DNA from: Methylococcales bacterium
GTDB taxonomy: Bacteria; Pseudomonadota; Gammaproteobacteria; Methylococcales; Methylomonadaceae
Assembly (NCBI GenBank): GCA_030693155.1
Contig: JAUYBJ010000278.1
Span: 1 to 49,186 of the forward strand
DNA: 49,186 nucleotides
Direction of reading: 5' to 3'
Under the pieces are notes generated by a model that saw only the letters and a program-made list of their open reading frames with translations, made no database searches and had not been told where the DNA came from. Below, piece by piece: positions 1 through 8,174 of this stretch; the stretch's first letter is position 1, and every line of letters starts with the position of its first letter. A program made the position numbers and the translations under genes.

Positions 1-136
1 TGCGGTATTCAAGCTGGAATGCTTGAAGATAAAACACAAAACCAATCATTTTGCATTGCGTACCAGGCTCTTCATCAAGGCAAACCAGTTGGCTTATGAA
101 GCATTGCAAAAATTAAGGGCTGCGTAACATCAGTTA
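1..136. repeat. Left copy of a 136-bp terminal inverted repeat
   Basis: This segment reappears in reverse complement at 49011-49146 with the same length and only two mismatches. Similarity stops sharply after position 136; the other boundary is the window edge. It contains the end of a reading frame that looks like a transposase C-terminus, so the pair is best read as two copies of one insertion sequence in opposite orientation. The abrupt start of the window here fits an assembly break inside a multicopy element. Confidence 0.9.
2..127 (+). pseudogene. Transposase C-terminal fragment (partial, cut by window edge)
   Basis: An open frame enters from the left edge and ends at TAA 125-127, giving about 41 residues. 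The translation is basic and helical, with the segment KTNHFALRTRLFIKANQLAY before the C-terminus LQKLRAA. The same peptide with two substitutions is encoded at the right edge, where about 14 more upstream residues are visible. The style resembles the C-terminal tail of DDE transposases of the IS4/IS701 type, but the catalytic core lies outside the window and the family cannot be fixed. It may be the end of an intact transposase that continues beyond the contig. Confidence 0.6.
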
Positions 137-256
137 GTAAATGGTTTTTTAGCTTAATTTATGATTGACTAAGGCAAAGTCAGGCTGAGTATCGGGCGAT
201 AATTTATACTCACTATTTCATTTCATCACGTTGCTAAATCGCAGCAAGAGGGCACT

Positions 257-1990
257 ATGCCAAGATTAACTCCGCAAGAAAAAACCTTCCGCACTCATGA
301 CGGTGTGGAGCTGTTTTATCGCTACTGGTCTTCTGCGAAACCCAAAGGCGCGATTGTGTTAATCCATCGTGGTCATGAACATTCGGGACGTATGGCGCAT
401 TTGGTTGATGAATTGCAACTGCCTGAGTATGCGTTTTTTGCTTACGATGCGCGCGGTTATGGACGTTCCCTGGGGGTGCGTGGTTTTAGCCCCAGCCTCG
501 GTACATCGGTGCGTGATGTACAAACCTTTATCGAGCATATTGCCGACAGCTACAAAATCCCCGTTGAAAATATCGCCGTGATTGCGCAAAGCGTGGGCGC
601 AGTAGTGGCGGCAACGTGGGCGCATGATTACGCGCCGAAGATTCGCTGCATGGTGTTGGCTTCGCCTGCATTTAAAGTGAAGTTGTATATGCCGTTTGCG
701 CGGTTTAATCTGAAATTAATCCAGTCGCTACGCGGAAATTTTTTCGTCAATAGCTATGTGAAAGCGAAATTTTTAACCCACGAGCCAGAACGCATTGCCA
801 GTTATAACAGCGACCCGCTGATTACTCGCCCCATCTCGGTTAATATTCTGCTTGCGTTGTATGAAACCGCTGAACGTATTGTCGCCGATGCCGAAGCGAT
901 ACAAGTGCCTACGCAGTTGTTAATTTCGGGTGATGATTGGGTGGTGCATCACCTGCCGCAATATGAATTCCTTGCCAGATTAGGTGCAACTATTAAAGAA
1001 GTGCATTTATTGGCTGGCTTTTTTCATGATACCTTTGGCGAAAAAGACCGCGCCTTAGCGGTCAGCAAAGCACGGCGTTTTATCGTGCGACTGTTTAGCG
1101 AATCACCGCCGCGTGAAAGTTTACTTGACGCGCATTTAGCAGGTTTTACAAAGCGTGAAGCAGATGCACTGGCTGAACCAACCCGCAGACTGTATTGGTC
1201 GGCAACCCGTTTCTGGTTAAAAGTGTTTGGTTTGCTATCCAAGGGTATCAAGCTGGGGCATCAAACAGGTTTCGATTCAGGCAGTACCTTAGATTATGTC
1301 TATCGCAATCAACCGTCTGGTCTCACGCCATTGGGGAAATTAATTGATAAAAATTACCTCGATTCTATCGGCTGGCGCGGTATTCGGCAGCGCAAAATTC
1401 ATGTTGAAGAATTGCTCTGCAAAGCTATGTCTTTATTGGCAGCGGCGAATAAAAAAATCCATATTGTTGATATAGCCGCAGGGCATGGACGCTATGTACT
1501 GGAAGCTCTTGCTAACAGCGACGTTAAACCTGATTCCATTTTATTGCGCGATTACAGCGATATTAATGTGCGTGACGGTTCGGTATTGATTCGCCAAAAA
1601 GGGTTGGAAGCTATTGCCCGTTTTGAAAAAGGCGATGCGTTTAATGCGGATAATTTAGCGGCAATTAAACAGCCTCCAAACATTGGTATTGTGTCGGGTT
1701 TGTATGAATTGTTTGCCGATAATGAACAAGTGCGCCGCTCTTTGGCGGGGCTGAGTTCGGCAATTCCCGCAGGTGGTTATTTGATTTATACCTGCCAACC
1801 GTGGCACCCGCAGTTAGAATTTATTGCCCACGCGTTGACCAGTCATCGCCAAGGTTCAGCGTGGGTAATGCGTCGGCGCACACAGGCAGAAATGGATCAG
1901 CTTGTCGAAGCGGCAGGTTTTAAAAAACTTGAACAACGCATAGACGATTGGGGCATTTTCACTGTCAGCCTCGCCCAACGCAATGGTTGA
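257..1990 (+). CDS. Bifunctional alpha/beta hydrolase / SAM-dependent methyltransferase
   Basis: The N-terminal part (about residues 10-290) is a serine-hydrolase domain of the monoacylglycerol-lipase type: an oxyanion-hole stretch HRGHEHSGR (37-45), the motif ARGYGRS (65-71) and a nucleophile elbow AQSVG with Ser112. The C-terminal half (about 350-577) is a class I methyltransferase with the SAM-binding motif VDIAAGHGRY near residue 405. This fusion is a recognised family, often encoded beside a PAP2/dual-specificity phosphatase, exactly as here; a role in phospholipid or lyso-lipid turnover is inferred from that context. There is no signal peptide, so it is probably cytosolic or peripheral to the membrane. 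A ribosome-binding site AAGAGGG precedes the ATG. Its stop overlaps the start of the next gene by 8 bases, indicating translational coupling. Confidence 0.85.
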   Translation: MPRLTPQEKTFRTHDGVELFYRYWSSAKPKGAIVLIHRGHEHSGRMAHLVDELQLPEYAFFAYDARGYGRSLGVRGFSPSLGTSVRDVQTFIEHIADSYKIPVENIAVIAQSVGAVVAATWAHDYAPKIRCMVLASPAFKVKLYMPFARFNLKLIQSLRGNFFVNSYVKAKFLTHEPERIASYNSDPLITRPISVNILLALYETAERIVADAEAIQVPTQLLISGDDWVVHHLPQYEFLARLGATIKEVHLLAGFFHDTFGEKDRALAVSKARRFIVRLFSESPPRESLLDAHLAGFTKREADALAEPTRRLYWSATRFWLKVFGLLSKGIKLGHQTGFDSGSTLDYVYRNQPSGLTPLGKLIDKNYLDSIGWRGIRQRKIHVEELLCKAMSLLAAANKKIHIVDIAAGHGRYVLEALANSDVKPDSILLRDYSDINVRDGSVLIRQKGLEAIARFEKGDAFNADNLAAIKQPPNIGIVSGLYELFADNEQVRRSLAGLSSAIPAGGYLIYTCQPWHPQLEFIAHALTSHRQGSAWVMRRRTQAEMDQLVEAAGFKKLEQRIDDWGIFTVSLAQRNG

Positions 1991-3281
1991 GCAATCACGC
2001 CCTTGGAAACGTGGATTGGCGTGGTTGCTCTTACTCGCGCCGTTCTTTTTTACCACTTATAGCTTTAGCAATTGGCTTGCCGCGCAACGTAGCGATGTCG
2101 GCTCAGTGGTATTTGATTGGGAAATCGGAATGCCGTTTGTGCCGTGGACGATTCTGCCCTATTGGGTGATTGATTTGTTTTATGGCTTGTCGTTGCTCAT
2201 ACCGCGTTCGCGTGATGAACTCGATGCCCATGCGAAACGCTTATTCACTGCGCAAGTTATTTCCGTGCTGTGTTTTATTGCTTTCCCGTTACGCTTTAGT
2301 TTTGAGCGTCCCGAAACCAGCGGTGTGTTTGGCTGGTTATTTGATGTGCTGCTGGGGTTCGACCAGCCTTTTAACCAAGCACCATCACTGCATATCAGCT
2401 TATTAGTCATCCTATGGACACTGTATGCGCGTTATCTATCGGGATGGTGGTTATGGCTGTTACGCCTGATTGCCGTATCCATCGGCTTGTCAGTATTAAC
2501 TACATACCAACACCATTTTATTGATATACCCACGGGTGCGTTAGTCGGTTGTATTGCAGTGATGTTATTTCCGTTACAGCCACAAACCGCCATTATCCAA
2601 CGCGACCCGCGCCGCTTTGTATTGGGTGCGTATTATTTGGCGGGCGCGGTCGTGCTGACGGTGTTAGCCGCGTTATTGCAAGGCGCGTGGCTGTGGTTAT
2701 TATGGGGTGCGTGTGCCTTAACCGCCGTTGCCAGCATTTACTTTTTGGGCAATCCGTTATTGTTTCGTAATCACAACGGACGCATGGAAGAAGCGGTGCT
2801 GGTATTACTCGCGCCATATTTATTGTGCGCGTGGCTTAATTCGCGTTGTTGGACTTATAAACATCCTGAACCTAGCGAAATTGTGTCGGGTTTGTGGCTG
2901 TCGCGTTTACCCTCCCGCTCAGTAATTAAGCAATTACAAGCTGTCACCTTAGTAGATTGTTGCGCTGAATTGCCTGTGATACCGTGCGGTCAAGCGGTTT
3001 ATGGTGTGCCGATGTTGGATTTACTCGCCCCTGAAGTGGCACAAATCGAACAAGGCGTAGCAGTCATTAATGCCGCCCGACAAACGGGCAACACGCTGGT
3101 GTTTTGTGCGCTGGGTTATTCACGCAGTGCGGTCATTATTATCGCCAGTCTCATAGACCAAGGACTAGCGGCAAGCATTGATGAGGCGGTAAACACAGTA
3201 CGCAAGGCGCGACCCAGATTGGTGTTATCGGCGTTGCATAGAGCAAAACTGGAGGACTGGTATGAACGAAATAAACGATGA
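1983..3281 (+). CDS. PAP2 phosphatase / dual-specificity phosphatase fusion, membrane protein
   Basis: This 432-residue protein has a polytopic N-terminal part with PAP2-type motifs PSLH (about residue 134) and HHFIDIPTG (about 177), followed by more membrane segments. The C-terminal domain (about 290-432) carries the cysteine-phosphatase signature CALGYSR (CX5R, about 375). PAP2 domains dephosphorylate lipid phosphates or diphosphates at the outer membrane face, while CX5R domains act in the cytosol, so the fusion may act on both sides of the membrane. It overlaps the hydrolase/methyltransferase upstream and the small membrane protein downstream (about 20 bases), so the three form one tightly coupled operon. 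The exact lipid substrate is unknown. Confidence 0.85.
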   Translation: MVEQSRPWKRGLAWLLLLAPFFFTTYSFSNWLAAQRSDVGSVVFDWEIGMPFVPWTILPYWVIDLFYGLSLLIPRSRDELDAHAKRLFTAQVISVLCFIAFPLRFSFERPETSGVFGWLFDVLLGFDQPFNQAPSLHISLLVILWTLYARYLSGWWLWLLRLIAVSIGLSVLTTYQHHFIDIPTGALVGCIAVMLFPLQPQTAIIQRDPRRFVLGAYYLAGAVVLTVLAALLQGAWLWLLWGACALTAVASIYFLGNPLLFRNHNGRMEEAVLVLLAPYLLCAWLNSRCWTYKHPEPSEIVSGLWLSRLPSRSVIKQLQAVTLVDCCAELPVIPCGQAVYGVPMLDLLAPEVAQIEQGVAVINAARQTGNTLVFCALGYSRSAVIIIASLIDQGLAASIDEAVNTVRKARPRLVLSALHRAKLEDWYERNKR

Positions 3282-3687
3282 GCCATTAACCGCGACGATT
3301 AGCGCGGCGTTCCTTCGTTCTATGGGCAACGTGCTGAACAGCTGGTCAATGCTATTGGCATTAGCGGCAATACTCATTATCGGCTTAAAAACTAACAGCG
3401 GTTACAGCGTCGCTTTGTTGTCTGCGTCGGTGAGTGCGGCGTTGATACAAGCCTATTTTGCTGCCCGTTGTGCCTTTAATGCGGCGGTATTTGCGGCTTT
3501 AGGTGGCGAAATTACGCAATATGCAGGTTTTGACCGATTATTAACACGTTGGAAATTACGCGGCGAAAATGTGGCATCCCGCTCACTCGATAAACGGGTG
3601 CGAGGTGCGATAGGCTTATTACGTTGGCAGGCTTATAGCTTTTGCGGGCAAATTATATTGTTGGGCGTTGGCTTGTACTATTCCTGA
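3262..3687 (+). CDS. Small membrane protein of the hydrolase/PAP2 operon, unknown function
   Basis: A 141-residue protein whose start lies inside the end of the phosphatase gene, with GGAGG about 6 bases before the ATG. Two hydrophobic stretches (about 30-45 and 48-75) and a C-terminal one (about 122-140) suggest an inner-membrane protein with a basic cytoplasmic loop around residues 90-118. I do not recognise a family. The overlap makes it likely to work with the two preceding enzymes; in related clusters the next gene is often a CDP-alcohol phosphatidyltransferase, but the expected DG-rich motif of that family is absent here. Confidence 0.7.
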   Translation: MNEINDEPLTATISAAFLRSMGNVLNSWSMLLALAAILIIGLKTNSGYSVALLSASVSAALIQAYFAARCAFNAAVFAALGGEITQYAGFDRLLTRWKLRGENVASRSLDKRVRGAIGLLRWQAYSFCGQIILLGVGLYYS

Positions 3688-3714
3688 TTGAGGATTGTGC
3701 CTGAAAAAGCAGTA

Positions 3715-3912
3715 GTCCACGAAAGGCACGAAAGGCACGAAAGGCACGAAAGGCACGAAAGGCACGAAAGGCACGAAAGGCACGAAAAAATCAAAAGCTG
3801 TCATTGGGAGTTAATGCAGGCAAGTCATTTCAAAAACACAGAGTTGGCTCACTACCAACGGTTACGCCCTTATTTTTTAATCTTTTTCGTGCTTTTTGTG
3901 TCTTTCGTTGAC
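3715..3912. repeat. Expanded palindromic element with CACGAAAGG microsatellite
   Basis: Seven full copies of the 9-base unit CACGAAAGG run from 3718 to 3780, with a partial eighth to 3787. The right end (3884-3912) holds an imperfect inverse of the same motif. A compact relative with arms TGTCCACGAA and TTCGTGGACA lies at 34657-34730. The left arm therefore looks like a dispersed palindrome whose inner unit has expanded in tandem. It fills most of the gap between the phosphatase operon and htpX. The frame reading through it encodes a His-Glu-Arg repeat, which I do not regard as a gene. Confidence 0.85.
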
Positions 3913-3999
3913 AAAATTGTTCTTTTGCGTAGTAGTTGTTAATAAATACACGATGCCCAATTAATGACAATACAGTTATAGTATCATCGTGAAAAAACA

Positions 4000-4029
4000 T
4001 TGAATTAATTTATTCCATCCCCATATAAT
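4000..4029 (+). promoter_or_regulatory. Probable sigma-70 promoter of htpX
   Basis: TTGAAT at 4000-4005 and a perfect TATAAT at 4024-4029 are separated by 18 bases, about 30 bases before the htpX start. No sigma-32-type heat-shock promoter was recognised. Confidence 0.6.
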
Positions 4030-4062
4030 CCCGAACATCAACTCAACAAGAGGGCTATTCTC

Positions 4063-4941
4063 ATGATGCGTATTTTGCTTTTCTTGGCGACCAACATCGC
4101 CATAATGATTGTTATCAGTGTTCTTTTCAGTGTCTTAGGCTTAACAGGTACGCTGGACGCGCAAGGTGTCGATCTTAATCTCAATGCTTTATTGGTCATG
4201 TCGGCAATCATCGGCATGGTGGGTTCGTTCATTTCGTTAGCCATGTCTAAATGGTCAGCTAAAAGAGCGATGGGCGTTTATGTGATTGAACAACCGCAAG
4301 ATCAAACCGAACGCTGGTTGCTGGAAGTGGTGAAGCGTCAGGCGCAACGGGTCGGTATTGATATGCCAGAAGTCGGTATTTTCAACACTCCTGAACCCAA
4401 TGCGTTTGCTACTGGCATGACTAAAAACAGCTCCTTGGTTGCGGTGAGTTCAGGCTTGTTGCAAACCATGAACCAAGATGAAGTTGAGGCGGTTATCGGG
4501 CATGAAATGAGCCATGTTGCCAATGGCGATATGGTGACAATGGCGTTAATGCAGGGCGTGTTGAATACGTTTGTGTATTTTTTCGCCACAGTTATCGGTC
4601 ATATTGTCGATCGCACCGTCTTTAAAACCGAAGAGGGACGAGGCCCGGCGTATTATATTGTGCAGATAGTGGCACAAATCGTGTTAGGCATTTTGGCTTC
4701 CATGATAGTGCTGTGGTTCTCACGTTACCGCGAGTTCAAAGCCGATGCAGGCGGTGCGAATTTGGCAGGACGTGAAAAAATGATCAGTGCGTTACGCGCG
4801 TTGCAACGCAATCAGGAAGCTCCACCGTTAGCAGGTCAATTAGCCGCCTTTGGTATCAGCGGCAGTGGCGGTATGTCGCGTTTATTTATGAGTCACCCAC
4901 CCTTAGAAGAGCGCATTGCCGCTTTACAAAATCAACGTTAA
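4063..4941 (+). CDS. htpX: Membrane zinc metalloprotease HtpX
   Basis: HtpX is an inner-membrane M48 endopeptidase that degrades damaged or misfolded membrane proteins. The 292 residues match the family length. Two membrane segments lie near the N-terminus (about 5-28 and 42-62). The zinc site HEMSH is at 147-151 in the context GHEMSHVANGD, a further hydrophobic region follows (about 158-215), and a likely third ligand lies in REFKADAGG near residue 225. The first of two adjacent ATG codons is used; AAGAGGG precedes it. A promoter lies upstream and a strong terminator downstream, so it is probably a single-gene unit. Confidence 0.95.
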   Translation: MMRILLFLATNIAIMIVISVLFSVLGLTGTLDAQGVDLNLNALLVMSAIIGMVGSFISLAMSKWSAKRAMGVYVIEQPQDQTERWLLEVVKRQAQRVGIDMPEVGIFNTPEPNAFATGMTKNSSLVAVSSGLLQTMNQDEVEAVIGHEMSHVANGDMVTMALMQGVLNTFVYFFATVIGHIVDRTVFKTEEGRGPAYYIVQIVAQIVLGILASMIVLWFSRYREFKADAGGANLAGREKMISALRALQRNQEAPPLAGQLAAFGISGSGGMSRLFMSHPPLEERIAALQNQR

Positions 4942-4957
4942 TTTTCACTGACAAGCT

Positions 4958-4990
4958 CTGCGCGGTTTTAACAACCGCGCAGGCTTTTTT
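4958..4990 (+). terminator. Rho-independent terminator of htpX
   Basis: A perfect 10-bp stem (CTGCGCGGTT at 4958-4967 with AACCGCGCAG at 4973-4982) has a five-base loop and is followed by CTTTTTT. It lies just after the htpX stop codon. Confidence 0.9.
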
Positions 4991-5008
4991 AGCACAAGGA
5001 TTTCCACC

Positions 5009-5392
5009 ATGAAAAAAATATTATGTGTAGCCGCCTTATTATTGGCGACCAACAGTTATGCCGAAAATAATAAAAATGAATGGCAAAACACCACAATTTC
5101 CGAAGCGACTATCGAAAAAATTCAAGCCGCCAAGTATGAATATAAAAAATGCGTCAGTGATGAAATGCAAAAAGCCACTTATGCCAGCCAAGAAAGCCGC
5201 GCCGCCACAGAAACCATTATGAAACAATGCGAACCTGTGCTGACTAAAATGCGTGAAGTCTATCTGGGTGAAGAAGTTCCCGAAGTTATCGCCGACCGTC
5301 ATTTAAAACAATTACGCCTGCAAACCACCCGTGATGCGTTACAGAATATGATGTATGCCGAAGCCGCCCGTCAATCGGGTCAATCCAAATAA
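5009..5392 (+). CDS. Small secreted protein of unknown function
   Basis: The 127-residue product begins with a clear signal peptide (MKK, hydrophobic core, cleavage likely after NSYA at residue 18). The mature part is charged and helical and has two cysteines, near residues 47 and 72, that could form a disulfide in the periplasm. I do not recognise a family. AAGGA precedes the ATG. It lies 17 bases before the DUF2760 gene, so it may be co-transcribed with the DUF2760-Hsp70 pair, while the htpX terminator separates it from the upstream gene. Confidence 0.75.
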   Translation: MKKILCVAALLLATNSYAENNKNEWQNTTISEATIEKIQAAKYEYKKCVSDEMQKATYASQESRAATETIMKQCEPVLTKMREVYLGEEVPEVIADRHLKQLRLQTTRDALQNMMYAEAARQSGQSK

Positions 5393-5409
5393 ACCACGAG
5401 TCTGTTGCA

Positions 5410-6066
5410 ATGAATACCTATACTATTGATTTATCCTTACAGCCGACCACCTTTGACTTATGGCACGTTTGCCTTGCGGGTACAGTGGCTATGTTAGCCG
5501 TAACGCTGATTATTGTGCTGATAGGCATGGTGCTGAGTCTGCGCCGCAAACCAGCAACCATCACCGTTCCTGCTGAACCCATCGTTAAAATCGTCGAAGT
5601 GGAAAAAATCGTCGAAGTGGAAAAAATCGTTGAAGTGGAAAAAATTGTTCAAGCTCCAACGCCTGAACCTGTCATTCTAAAAGAAGCCACTCCCGATGCT
5701 GCCTTGCAATTACTGGGTTTATTACAAAAAGAAGCCCGTTTTATCGACTTTATCGAAGAAGACATTGCCGCTTACAGTGATGCCGATATTGGTATCGCCG
5801 CGCGTGTGGTGCATGAAGGTTGCCGTAAAGCCATTAACGAACATTTCACCTTAGCCCCTGTGCGTAGCGAAGACGAAGGCAAAAAAATCACTCTGCAACA
5901 AGGCTTTGATGCTACCACCGTGCGTTTAACAGGCAATATTGTCGGTTCTGCGCCGTTTACTGGCAGTCTGATTCATAAAGGCTGGCAAGTGACCAATGTA
6001 CGTTTACCTAAACTGACACAAGGACACAACGCCGCGATTATCGCCGCCGCTGAGGTTGAACTATGA
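5410..6066 (+). CDS. DUF2760-type membrane-anchored protein, partner of Hsp70
   Basis: A 218-residue protein with one membrane segment near residues 20-45, then a linker containing near-identical EVEKIV repeats (about 60-80), then a globular C-terminal domain (about 95-218) that matches my recollection of DUF2760. The linker repeat is also visible in DNA as an 18-base unit repeated three to four times at 5587-5655. DUF2760 genes are typically found directly upstream of an Hsp70-like gene, as here; stop and start overlap by 4 bases. The protein probably anchors or recruits the chaperone-like ATPase at the inner membrane. Its molecular function is not established. Confidence 0.8.
   Translation: MNTYTIDLSLQPTTFDLWHVCLAGTVAMLAVTLIIVLIGMVLSLRRKPATITVPAEPIVKIVEVEKIVEVEKIVEVEKIVQAPTPEPVILKEATPDAALQLLGLLQKEARFIDFIEEDIAAYSDADIGIAARVVHEGCRKAINEHFTLAPVRSEDEGKKITLQQGFDATTVRLTGNIVGSAPFTGSLIHKGWQVTNVRLPKLTQGHNAAIIAAAEVEL
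5587..5655 (+). repeat. 18-bp in-frame tandem repeat in the DUF2760 linker
   Basis: Units starting at 5587, 5605 and 5623, each close to AAAATCGTCGAAGTGGAA, are followed by a degenerate fourth from 5641. They encode repeated KIVEVE hexapeptides. Copy number could change by slippage without shifting the frame. Confidence 0.9.
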
Positions 6067-8105
6067 GTTTATTCGATCACATCAAAAAACCTAAACCACC
6101 TGAAACCGCGACCACACCCAGCAGTTCAGCGTTTGCCAATATGGGTAAACTCGCTGAACCAATAGCCGAGACACCAGCGGTAGAAACAGCATCTGAATCA
6201 GTCGCTTCCGTAGGTTGGGGTGAGGCACAAACCCCAACAACCACACCAGAAACAATTGCCCCCGACAATACAACTGACCAGCATTTTTTTGTCGGTATCG
6301 ACTTAGGCACAACCCACTGCGTCCTATCTTACGCACAAGCCAGCGACGATGAAGATGCAGAATTTTCTCAGCAAGTCATGGCGATTCCGCAATTGACCGC
6401 GCTGGGTATGGTTGAAGATAAAAATCAATTACCGTCATTCCTGTACCAAGCGCATGAAGCTGAAATAGGGGCGGGTGAAACTGCCTTACCGTGGACAAAC
6501 AACCCCGAATATTTAGTTGGTGAAGTGGCGCGTAATCTGGGCAGCAAAACGCCGATACGTTTAGTGTCGAGTGCGAAAAGCTGGTTATGTCATGCGGGTG
6601 TGGATTGCAAAGCTCCGATATTACCCGCTGACGCGCCTGAGGAAATCGAGCGCGTCTCGCCGTTTCAAGCCACTACCGCGTATTTACAACACCTCCGTGA
6701 TGCGTGGCAACACCAATACCCAAACGCACCGCTATCTGAACAAGATTTAGTCATCACCGTGCCTGCATCGTTTGATCCAGCGGCGCGGGAATTGACCGTA
6801 GAAGCCGCACGCGCAGTTGGTTTGCATCAAGCGATTCTATTAGAAGAACCGCAAGCCGCCGTTTACAGCTGGATAGAAAAAAGCCACGGCGAATGGCGCA
6901 AACAAGCCAAATGCGGCGATGTGATTTTAGTTATTGACGTAGGCGGCGGAACAACCGACTTATCATTAATTGCCGTCACCGAACAAAACGGCAATCTGGA
7001 ACTGACCCGCGTAGCGGTCGGCGATCACATTTTATTAGGCGGCGACAACATGGATTTGGCACTGGCGTACACCGTCAAAGCCAAACTGGAAAAAGACGGC
7101 AAACGTTTAGAACCGTGGCAAATTCAAGCCTTAACGCACAGTTGCCGTGATGCCAAAGAAAAAATATTCACCCAAGCCGATGTTGATAATATCCCGTTAG
7201 TGGTTGCTAATCGTGGCTCATCACTCATCGGCGGCACACTGCGCACCGAACTGACCCGCGAAGAAGTCAACCGCGTGTTAGTCGAAGGTTTTTTACCGAA
7301 AGTATCCGCAAGCGACCGTCCAGTCAGTCGTACCCGTGCAGGTTTACGCACCGCTGGTTTACCGTATGCGCAAGATGCCGCTATCACCCGCCATTTAGCG
7401 GCATTCCTTGCGAAACAACAACAAGCCACTGACGATTTAAAAGACATAAACCTGCCCGAACACGCGACGTTCTTACACCCAACAGCGGTATTATTCAACG
7501 GCGGCGTGTTAAAAGCCGACGTATTAGCCAACCGTTTAATGGAGGTATTAAACTCATGGTTACAGGCTGAACAAGCCCCCGAAGCCAGACTATTGGCAGG
7601 TGCGGATTTAGATTTAGCGGTTGCCAGAGGCGCGGCGTATTACAGCTTTGTTCGGCAAGGTAAAGGCGTGCGCATTAAAGGTGGCACAGCCGCCGCGTAT
7701 TATGTCGGCATAGAAAGCGCGATGCCCGCGATTCCGGGCTTACCGCCTGAAATAGAAGCCCTGTGTATCGCGCCGTTCGGCATGGAAGAAGGCACACAAA
7801 AAGAACTGCCCGATGATGAATTCGGTTTAGTGGTCGGTGAACCTGTACGTTTCCGTTTCTTCGCCTCCAATACCCGCCGTGACGACATCGTCGGCACACG
7901 TTTGGATTACTGGACAGAAGACGAATTAAACGAACTGGATGAAATTGAAATCACCCTCGCCGAAGCCAACAGCCGCGCAGGTGAAGTCGTCCCCGTCCAT
8001 CTACGCGCCGCCGTCACCGAAGTCGGTACGCTTGAATTACACGCGGTGTCGCAAAAAGACGATGGACAGTGGAAAATTGAATTTGATGTGAGGGGAGGGG
8101 AGTAG
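6063..8105 (+). CDS. Hsp70-family actin-like ATPase with N-terminal extension
   Basis: The 680 residues start with a Pro/Thr/Ala/Glu-rich, probably disordered extension of about 75 residues. An actin/Hsp70 ATPase fold follows: phosphate-1 motif GIDLGTTHC (about 78-86), a connect motif in EEPQAAVYSW (about 262), phosphate-2 motif VIDVGGGTTDLS (about 294-305) and adenosine motif NGGVL (about 480). The substrate-binding part is short and unlike DnaK, placing it with atypical YegD-like Hsp70 proteins. The overlap with the DUF2760 gene indicates coupled expression. In many genomes a second, larger Hsp70-like gene follows; here the cluster ends after this one and the next genes are on the opposite strand. 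Client proteins are unknown. Confidence 0.85.
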   Translation: MSLFDHIKKPKPPETATTPSSSAFANMGKLAEPIAETPAVETASESVASVGWGEAQTPTTTPETIAPDNTTDQHFFVGIDLGTTHCVLSYAQASDDEDAEFSQQVMAIPQLTALGMVEDKNQLPSFLYQAHEAEIGAGETALPWTNNPEYLVGEVARNLGSKTPIRLVSSAKSWLCHAGVDCKAPILPADAPEEIERVSPFQATTAYLQHLRDAWQHQYPNAPLSEQDLVITVPASFDPAARELTVEAARAVGLHQAILLEEPQAAVYSWIEKSHGEWRKQAKCGDVILVIDVGGGTTDLSLIAVTEQNGNLELTRVAVGDHILLGGDNMDLALAYTVKAKLEKDGKRLEPWQIQALTHSCRDAKEKIFTQADVDNIPLVVANRGSSLIGGTLRTELTREEVNRVLVEGFLPKVSASDRPVSRTRAGLRTAGLPYAQDAAITRHLAAFLAKQQQATDDLKDINLPEHATFLHPTAVLFNGGVLKADVLANRLMEVLNSWLQAEQAPEARLLAGADLDLAVARGAAYYSFVRQGKGVRIKGGTAAAYYVGIESAMPAIPGLPPEIEALCIAPFGMEEGTQKELPDDEFGLVVGEPVRFRFFASNTRRDDIVGTRLDYWTEDELNELDEIEITLAEANSRAGEVVPVHLRAAVTEVGTLELHAVSQKDDGQWKIEFDVRGGE

Positions 8106-8125
8106 TAGCAAGATTTTATTATTAC

Positions 8126-8153
8126 TGGAGTACAAACCTAGGTTTGTACTCCA
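8126..8153. repeat. Perfect 28-bp palindrome between convergent genes
   Basis: The sequence is perfectly self-complementary from 8126 to 8153, centred on CCTAGG with half-site GGAGTACAAACC. It lies between the ends of the Hsp70 gene and the ABC ATPase gene and may act as a bidirectional terminator. Relatives beginning GGAGTCCAAAA occur at 35686-35713 and 37937-37968, so it probably belongs to a dispersed family. Confidence 0.85.
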
Positions 8154-8174
8154 AGCCTCATATTTAAGTGACTT

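Noticed and set aside
165-210. Promoter before the first operon (TTGACT at 165, TATACT at 205)
   Set aside because: The spacing of 34 bases is too long; no other pair of boxes was convincing.
3718-3787. Possible CRISPR array
   Set aside because: The unit is 9 bases with no spacers, and no cas genes are present.
3688-3942. Open frame with a long His-Glu-Arg repeat
   Set aside because: The repeat is the translation of the 9-base CACGAAAGG array; no ribosome-binding site, and the other strand is equally open.
7124-7531. 135-residue antisense frame in the Hsp70 gene
   Set aside because: It is a reverse-strand shadow of a strongly conserved ATPase domain.
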